A stretch of 64,000 bases of DNA. Source: Chakrabartyella piscis (lineage in GTDB: Bacteria > Bacillota > Clostridia > Lachnospirales > Anaerotignaceae). The number at the start of each line of letters is the position of its first letter. The stretch's first letter is position 1. The stretch spans positions 1,984,001 through 2,048,000 of the forward strand of contig CP092441.1 in the NCBI GenBank assembly GCA_030067835.1, given 5' to 3'. The notes under the pieces are model-generated. The model searched no databases. It was given only the letters and a program-made list of their open reading frames with translations, and was not told the DNA's origin. Both the position numbers and the translations under genes were made by a program. This document shows, in pieces, positions 59,383-64,000 of this stretch.

Positions 59383-60441
59383 ATGAGAAAAAAAGTTACC
59401 TTAAAAGATATTGCAGAACCACTACAACTCTCATCTGCTAGTGTTTCCATGATTTTAAATGAAAAGAACATTTCACGTTTTTCCAAGGAAACTGTAGATT
59501 TGGTGTTGCAAACTGCAAAGGATTTGGGTTATATCACAAAGGAAAAACCAAAGGATAAATACACCATTCATCTCATTTGTCCTTCTGTCATCAACCCATA
59601 CTACGCAAATATTGTACAAAACATTCAACATATCACACAAGAAGCCGGCTATTCTTCTGTGATTCACACCACATATTGGAATTTGGAGCAAGAAATCACC
59701 ATAATCACTCAAATTGATCCAGAAACTGCTGCTGGTGTTATCTTTACTATGCCCCCACAAGCACCAGAACATACATTGAAGCTGAGCAAACGTGTTCCAC
59801 TCGTTGCCATTGGTGACAAAAATAATGATTTGCATTTGGATACTGTGGATGTAAACAATTATGAAGCTGCACAAACCATGGGTGATTATTTGATTTCTCT
59901 TGGACACAAAAAAGTTGCTTACATTTCCACCACTTTGGATGAGTTTCACTCTGCTCGTGTGCTTCGCTTAAAAGGGTTGCATTCTGCTTTTTCCAAAAAA
60001 GAACTCAATGGAAGTGTGGAAGTATACTCTACTAGAGTCACATCGGATACAGAAATTGCAAACCTCAATATTGAACATACAGTTGGGTATCAACTGGCAA
60101 AAGAATGCCTATCCAAAACACCCGAAGTAACTGCTTTGGTTGCCATCAACGATATGGTTGCATATGGTGTGCGTGATGCCATCATTGACCTTGGTTATCG
60201 TGTTCCTGAAGATTATAGTGTTTGTGGATTTGACAATTTGCTTTCTTCTTCTTTTCACGGAATCAATTTGACCACAACAGACCATGCCATTGCAGAACGT
60301 AGCAAACAAGCATTTGTTTTGTTACAAAATAAAATCAAAGCAGAAAAAGACAATCGTGAACACGATCCCATTGTACGTATGGAATATAAAAGTCAGTTGA
60401 TTGTACGAAACACCACAAGTGCCCCAAGAAATGAAATTTGA
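59383..60441 (+). CDS. LacI-family transcriptional regulator
   Basis: 352 residues. N-terminal LacI helix-turn-helix (KVTLKDIAEPLQLSSASVSM, ILNEKNISRFSKETVD) followed by a periplasmic-binding-like ligand domain (IHLICPSVINPYYANIVQNI, DTVDVNNYEAAQTMGDYLIS, RVPEDYSVCGFDN). It most likely controls the divergent TRAP genes. LacI members usually sense sugars, so the TRAP substrate might be a sugar acid; this is inference. AGGAGGCAC precedes the ATG. Confidence 0.93.
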   Translation: MRKKVTLKDIAEPLQLSSASVSMILNEKNISRFSKETVDLVLQTAKDLGYITKEKPKDKYTIHLICPSVINPYYANIVQNIQHITQEAGYSSVIHTTYWNLEQEITIITQIDPETAAGVIFTMPPQAPEHTLKLSKRVPLVAIGDKNNDLHLDTVDVNNYEAAQTMGDYLISLGHKKVAYISTTLDEFHSARVLRLKGLHSAFSKKELNGSVEVYSTRVTSDTEIANLNIEHTVGYQLAKECLSKTPEVTALVAINDMVAYGVRDAIIDLGYRVPEDYSVCGFDNLLSSSFHGINLTTTDHAIAERSKQAFVLLQNKIKAEKDNREHDPIVRMEYKSQLIVRNTTSAPRNEI

Positions 60442-60472
60442 TTTATTTATCAATATCATTATACTTCATAAA

Positions 60473-61116
60473 ATGCTTATAATCTGTAGTACGTTGATTT
60501 TGTAGGGGTGACGTTTCGTTGTCTGTTATGATATATGTGAATTAATTTTAGGTAGGAATTTGTTCACTATTTAGAGCATTCAGACCTTACTTTTTGACAC
60601 CAAAAAGTAACAAAAAGTGCCACTACTTCCGAAGCGTGGAGCACGGTTCAAGGGGGCTGCGACCCCTCGAAACTCCTTTGCAAGGTGAAATAGAGATGGC
60701 TATTGCTATAATTTATGGCTTGAGCGTACTTCCTTCATGGCTAGAGACGCTTATTGAAACTTTTACTAGTAATAATTGAGAGGGTTCCACTTTGCAAGCA
60801 AAGGTTGAATGGAACCTAAAAAAAGCATTTATTTACATCTTACTTTGGTTTTGAAGCAGTAATCAAGAGGTGAGGGGCTTGTCACTCACGGTCTAATCGT
60901 AGGATTTAATTTTCTATACATCCGTCTATCGGGGGGATATATAAGGGGGTCTTGACCACCTTATAGCGTGGCTCCACGCCTTCGCAAAGAGTGGCACTTT
61001 TGGGGTACCTTTTGGTGTCAAAAGGTACGGTCTAAAAGGCTCTAACATTTGAATAAATTAAAAACTAAAATTTTGCCACTCAATTTCCTGCTTCACTACA
61101 CATTATATAAATACTC
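60473..61116. repeat. long non-coding repeat element, copy L2 (about 640 bp)
   Basis: Shares its left end, several internal blocks and right end with L1 at 10269-11081. Its arms are long imperfect inverted repeats: 60587 onward (TTTTTGACACCAAAAAGTA, then GTGCCACTACTTCCGAAGCG) against 60962-61028 (CGTGGCTCCACGCCTTCGCA, then GTGGCACTTTTGG). About 440 bases lie between the outer arm ends. A 61-codon open frame at 60594 lies inside the repeat and lacks coding character. A GTAGGGGTGACGTTTCGT unit lies at 60502. Confidence 0.8.
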
Positions 61117-61127
61117 CTTCCCAACAC

Positions 61128-61171
61128 AAAGAATCCACTCATATCAACAATGAATGGATTCTTTTTTTGTA
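61128..61171. terminator. terminator after the flavodiiron gene
   Basis: AAAGAATCCACTCAT and ATGAATGGATTCTTT pair with one G-T, and T runs lie on the rightward side. It separates repeat L2 from the leftward flavodiiron gene. Confidence 0.7.
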
Positions 61172-61207
61172 AAGTGTTATCTATAATGAAGGTTCTAAAA
61201 TACTATT

Positions 61208-63745
61208 TTATTTCAACATGTCCACCAAGTCCCAATAAGTGGTTCTTTTTGCAATGCCTTCTGTGACTTTTGCCATTTTGGAAGTATCCCCCAACAAAAT
61301 TGCACCACACAAAACATTTTTGGTGAAGAAGAATTTTTGCAATGTTTCTTTTTTGCTATCTTTGATTTCCAATGTTTTGTAATCGAAATCCGGATTGCTG
61401 CCCACATCTCCAATTGCATACAACATAGTTCCCATACCTGCAAATGTCATACCAGAAAGTTTTGGTTCATAGGAAACTTCTGTATCGCCAGTTGCAACTG
61501 CACCAGCTACACGACCCATTTCACTAGCCACAGGCCAGATGGTAATATTGGCACCGTTATATTGTGCACAATCACCACAAGCATATACATCTGCCACGTT
61601 GGTTTCCATAGCATCGTTGACCACAACTGCTCTATCACATTCCAAACCAGCTGCTTCTGCAATTCCAATATTTGCACGTACACCAGTGGAAATGATAACC
61701 AAATCTGCTGGGATGCGTTCTCCATTTGCCAAAACCACTTCTTTCACACGTCCATCACCTGCAAGTTCTTGGATTTTTGCACCAACAACCAAACGAATGT
61801 CGTTTTTTTCTGCAATACGAGTCAATGCTGATACAGTTTCTTCATCAATTCTACCCGCCATGAGTACAGGTGCTGCTTCCAAAACCGTCACTTCAAATCT
61901 TTCTTTTTTGAGTTCCCAAGCTGCTTCCAAACCAAGAACACCACCACCAATGACAACTGCTGATTTTGCACCTCTACTCCATACACCAACTTTACGCACA
62001 TCTTCCAAAGAACGTACTGCTGTTACTGCTTCTAAATCTTTGCCTTTGAATGGTGGAATGAAACCATAAGAACCAAGTGCATAGATACATTTGTCATAGA
62101 TGAGCACACTGCCATCTGCCAATGTCACTTCTTTGATATCTGTGTCTAATTTGGTTACCTTTGCATCCAAAATGATATCCACTTCATTGTCTTCATACCA
62201 AGACATTTTTTCCGTTGCAAATGCATTTTTATCTGTTCCTGCAAACATATTTTTGGTCAACATTGGTCTATCATACGGTAAATCTTTTTCTTCTGAAAGC
62301 ATCACAATGGATGCGGTTTTGTTTCTTGCACGAATTGCTTTGGCACTGTTCAGAGCTGCTGTGCCACCACCAAGAATCACAAATCTTTCATCTGTATTGT
62401 TGCTGTATGTTACCATTTCTGCATCTGCTTCCACAAAGTTTTCTTTGCCAACACCACAAACAGGACATACTTCAATAGATGCATCAAAGATTTCACCACA
62501 AACCAAGCATTTCACCAATTCGCCAGTGCCACCTTTTTTCACTTTGATTTTATCCAAAACATTTGCACCAAAACGATATCCAAATTCTTCTGCTTCCATC
62601 AAGTCTTTTTCTGATGGTTTGAAACGCACACGATAGCCATCTACCACTTTCATATTGATTTGTTTCAAGCGTTCTGTGATGTGAGGCACACCTTCACCAC
62701 TCCAGCCATAGCTACCAAATGCACCACCCCATTTTCCACCATGAATACCAGGAAACATAGAGGTCACCAAATCCCAAATCGGTTTTAGAGCTTCTTGCAA
62801 AATGGTTGGTGTACCAAATAAAATACCATCTGCTACTGCCATAGCTCCTGTCACTTCTGCTGCATCTGCTGTGACCATATCATACATAGAAACGGAAATT
62901 TCTCCACTATCTTTGATGCCTTTTGCAATTGCTTCTGCCAATTGACCTGTATATCCATATGCACTTACATAAGGAATCACTACAGATTTACCTATTTTTT
63001 CTGGAATTTCACACCATTCATCATAAGTTGCAATGAGTTTATCCAAATCTGTATCCAAAACAGGCCCATGTCCTGGACAAATCATGTCCACATCCAAAGA
63101 TTTAACCACTTTCAATGCATTGGTCAAGTATGGATTTTTGAAAGGTCCCAAAATATTGTCAAAGTAGTATTTTGTAGCACGCATATAACCTTCTTCATCT
63201 GTCACTGTGCTTTTCAAGATATCTTCGTGAGCATAATGAGAACCAAAGGAATCACATGTCACCAAAGTTTTATCTTCTACTATATAAGTGTACATACTAT
63301 CTGGCCAGTGCAAGTTAGGCAAAGAATAGAAACGAAGTGTTTTGTCTCCAATTTTTATTTCTTGACCATTTTTGACAGGAATGCTGTAGAAATCACGATT
63401 GACTATTTGTTTCAAGAATCCAATCGCCGCTGGTGTTGCAATAACTTTCAGACTTGGGCATTTTTCTACAATTGCACCAATACTTCCTGCATGGTCTGGC
63501 TCTGTATGATCCACCACAATATAATCAATTGCATTTACATCTATAATGTTTGCCAATGCTTCTTCATAATCCTTGGTAAATTTTGCTTTTGCTGTTTCAA
63601 AAAGGATTGTTTTGTCTCCTGCTTTCAAAACATAGGAGTTGTAGGTTGTGCCAAATTCTGTATACATGATGATGTCAAATACACGCAAATCCTTGTCAAT
63701 AATACCTGCCCAGTAGAAGTTGTCTTTCAGTTGTAGTGTTTTCAT
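61208..63745 (-). CDS. flavodiiron protein-rubredoxin-NADH oxidoreductase fusion
   Basis: 845 residues in one chain: beta-lactamase-like diiron domain (1-250; HTEPDHAGS, CDSFGSHYAHED, CPGHGP), flavodoxin-like domain (about 255-395), a short rubredoxin (CLVCGEIFDASIEVCPVCG, only ten residues between the Cys pairs), and a FAD/NADH oxidoreductase (about 445-845; VILGGGTAALNSAKAI, VVIGGGVLGLEAAWELKK, VYACGDCAQ). This is the class F type: electrons go from NADH through FAD and the rubredoxin iron to the diiron site, which reduces O2 to water (or NO). It protects anaerobes from oxygen. AGGAGGGT precedes the ATG; it is a single-gene unit. Confidence 0.95.
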   Translation of the reverse strand: MKTLQLKDNFYWAGIIDKDLRVFDIIMYTEFGTTYNSYVLKAGDKTILFETAKAKFTKDYEEALANIIDVNAIDYIVVDHTEPDHAGSIGAIVEKCPSLKVIATPAAIGFLKQIVNRDFYSIPVKNGQEIKIGDKTLRFYSLPNLHWPDSMYTYIVEDKTLVTCDSFGSHYAHEDILKSTVTDEEGYMRATKYYFDNILGPFKNPYLTNALKVVKSLDVDMICPGHGPVLDTDLDKLIATYDEWCEIPEKIGKSVVIPYVSAYGYTGQLAEAIAKGIKDSGEISVSMYDMVTADAAEVTGAMAVADGILFGTPTILQEALKPIWDLVTSMFPGIHGGKWGGAFGSYGWSGEGVPHITERLKQINMKVVDGYRVRFKPSEKDLMEAEEFGYRFGANVLDKIKVKKGGTGELVKCLVCGEIFDASIEVCPVCGVGKENFVEADAEMVTYSNNTDERFVILGGGTAALNSAKAIRARNKTASIVMLSEEKDLPYDRPMLTKNMFAGTDKNAFATEKMSWYEDNEVDIILDAKVTKLDTDIKEVTLADGSVLIYDKCIYALGSYGFIPPFKGKDLEAVTAVRSLEDVRKVGVWSRGAKSAVVIGGGVLGLEAAWELKKERFEVTVLEAAPVLMAGRIDEETVSALTRIAEKNDIRLVVGAKIQELAGDGRVKEVVLANGERIPADLVIISTGVRANIGIAEAAGLECDRAVVVNDAMETNVADVYACGDCAQYNGANITIWPVASEMGRVAGAVATGDTEVSYEPKLSGMTFAGMGTMLYAIGDVGSNPDFDYKTLEIKDSKKETLQKFFFTKNVLCGAILLGDTSKMAKVTEGIAKRTTYWDLVDMLK

Positions 63746-63869
63746 AAGTACCCTCCTGTCTATTCATTGATGATTTTTTCACATATTCTTCCAAAAAAAA
63801 ATAAGTTCTATACTATTTTGGTTCATTTTCTTTTATATGTTTATCATACTACAAAAACGAATAATAAGC

Positions 63870-63885
63870 TGTTGCAATTGCAACA
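63870..63885. promoter_or_regulatory. 16-base palindrome upstream of the flavodiiron gene
   Basis: TGTTGCAATTGCAACA is a perfect palindrome. On the minus strand a possible -10, TATTAT, follows at 63860-63865, so the palindrome would lie in the promoter spacer as a repressor site. The regulator is unknown. Confidence 0.45.
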
Positions 63886-64000
63886 AAATAGGATTTTCAA
63901 TTTTTTCTTTATTTCTCATACATAGATAATCATAAAAATGGTATAGCAACCATTGTCACTACACCATCATGTCTAACCTATTTATTGAATTCCTATTGAT

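Noticed and set aside
60594-60779. 61-codon open frame inside repeat L2
   Set aside because: It lies within the repeated inverted arms, is not kept in L1, and has no ribosome site or family likeness.

Overview
The window is low-GC DNA with strong AGGAGG-type ribosome binding sites. Its gene content (four-subunit 2-oxoacid:ferredoxin oxidoreductase, flavodiiron-rubredoxin-NADH oxidoreductase fusion, ANTAR regulator next to glnA and amt, SPP1/PBSX-like phage modules) points to an anaerobic Clostridia genome, probably a Lachnospirales or Anaerotignum-like bacterium. That placement is inference from gene content, not from a marker gene.

Host metabolism, left part. Positions 1-5000 hold a partial aminotransferase and a nitrogen block: ANTAR antiterminator, glnA and a divergent ammonium transporter fused to a P-II domain, with attenuator-like leaders. 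Next come a PH-domain protein, homocysteine methyltransferase, a large Cys-rich collagen-like protein, and a secreted ComEC-type hydrolase with its DUF3006 partner. From 10269 to 12617 lies a long non-coding repeat followed at once by an IS1182-type insertion sequence. Then come korDABC with an associated P-loop ATPase, a small orphan gene, a GntR regulator, ispE, rnr and secG.

Phage-derived region 1 (21381-35305) is a compact one-strand PBSX-like operon: late regulator, both terminase subunits, portal, scaffold, capsid, connectors, sheath, tube, chaperones, LysM hub proteins and baseplate up to XkdU. It has no integrase, repressor, replication, lysis, fibre or normal-sized tape-measure gene. 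Its base composition looks like the host genes and it already carries a copy of the host's hairpin repeat family, so it looks old and possibly domesticated (gene-transfer-agent-like or tailocin-like).

Host genes resume with deoB and pdp (nucleoside catabolism) and an orphan anchored protein. Phage-derived region 2 (about 39647-54260) has a tyrosine integrase, divergent repressor promoters, a primase-like fragment, iteron-like repeats, terminase, a sigma factor, a tape measure and a baseplate protein. It lacks portal and capsid genes and is cut short by an IS200 element, with a surface beta-helix protein and an AbrB-like gene as cargo. Its codon use differs from the flanks.

The right end has mgtC, a glycerophosphodiesterase, a TRAP transporter with a divergent LacI regulator, a second copy of the long non-coding repeat, and the flavodiiron fusion. 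Short hairpin repeats with GTAGGGG/CCCG ends occur in many intergenic gaps outside region 2. No rRNA, tRNA or CRISPR array was seen.
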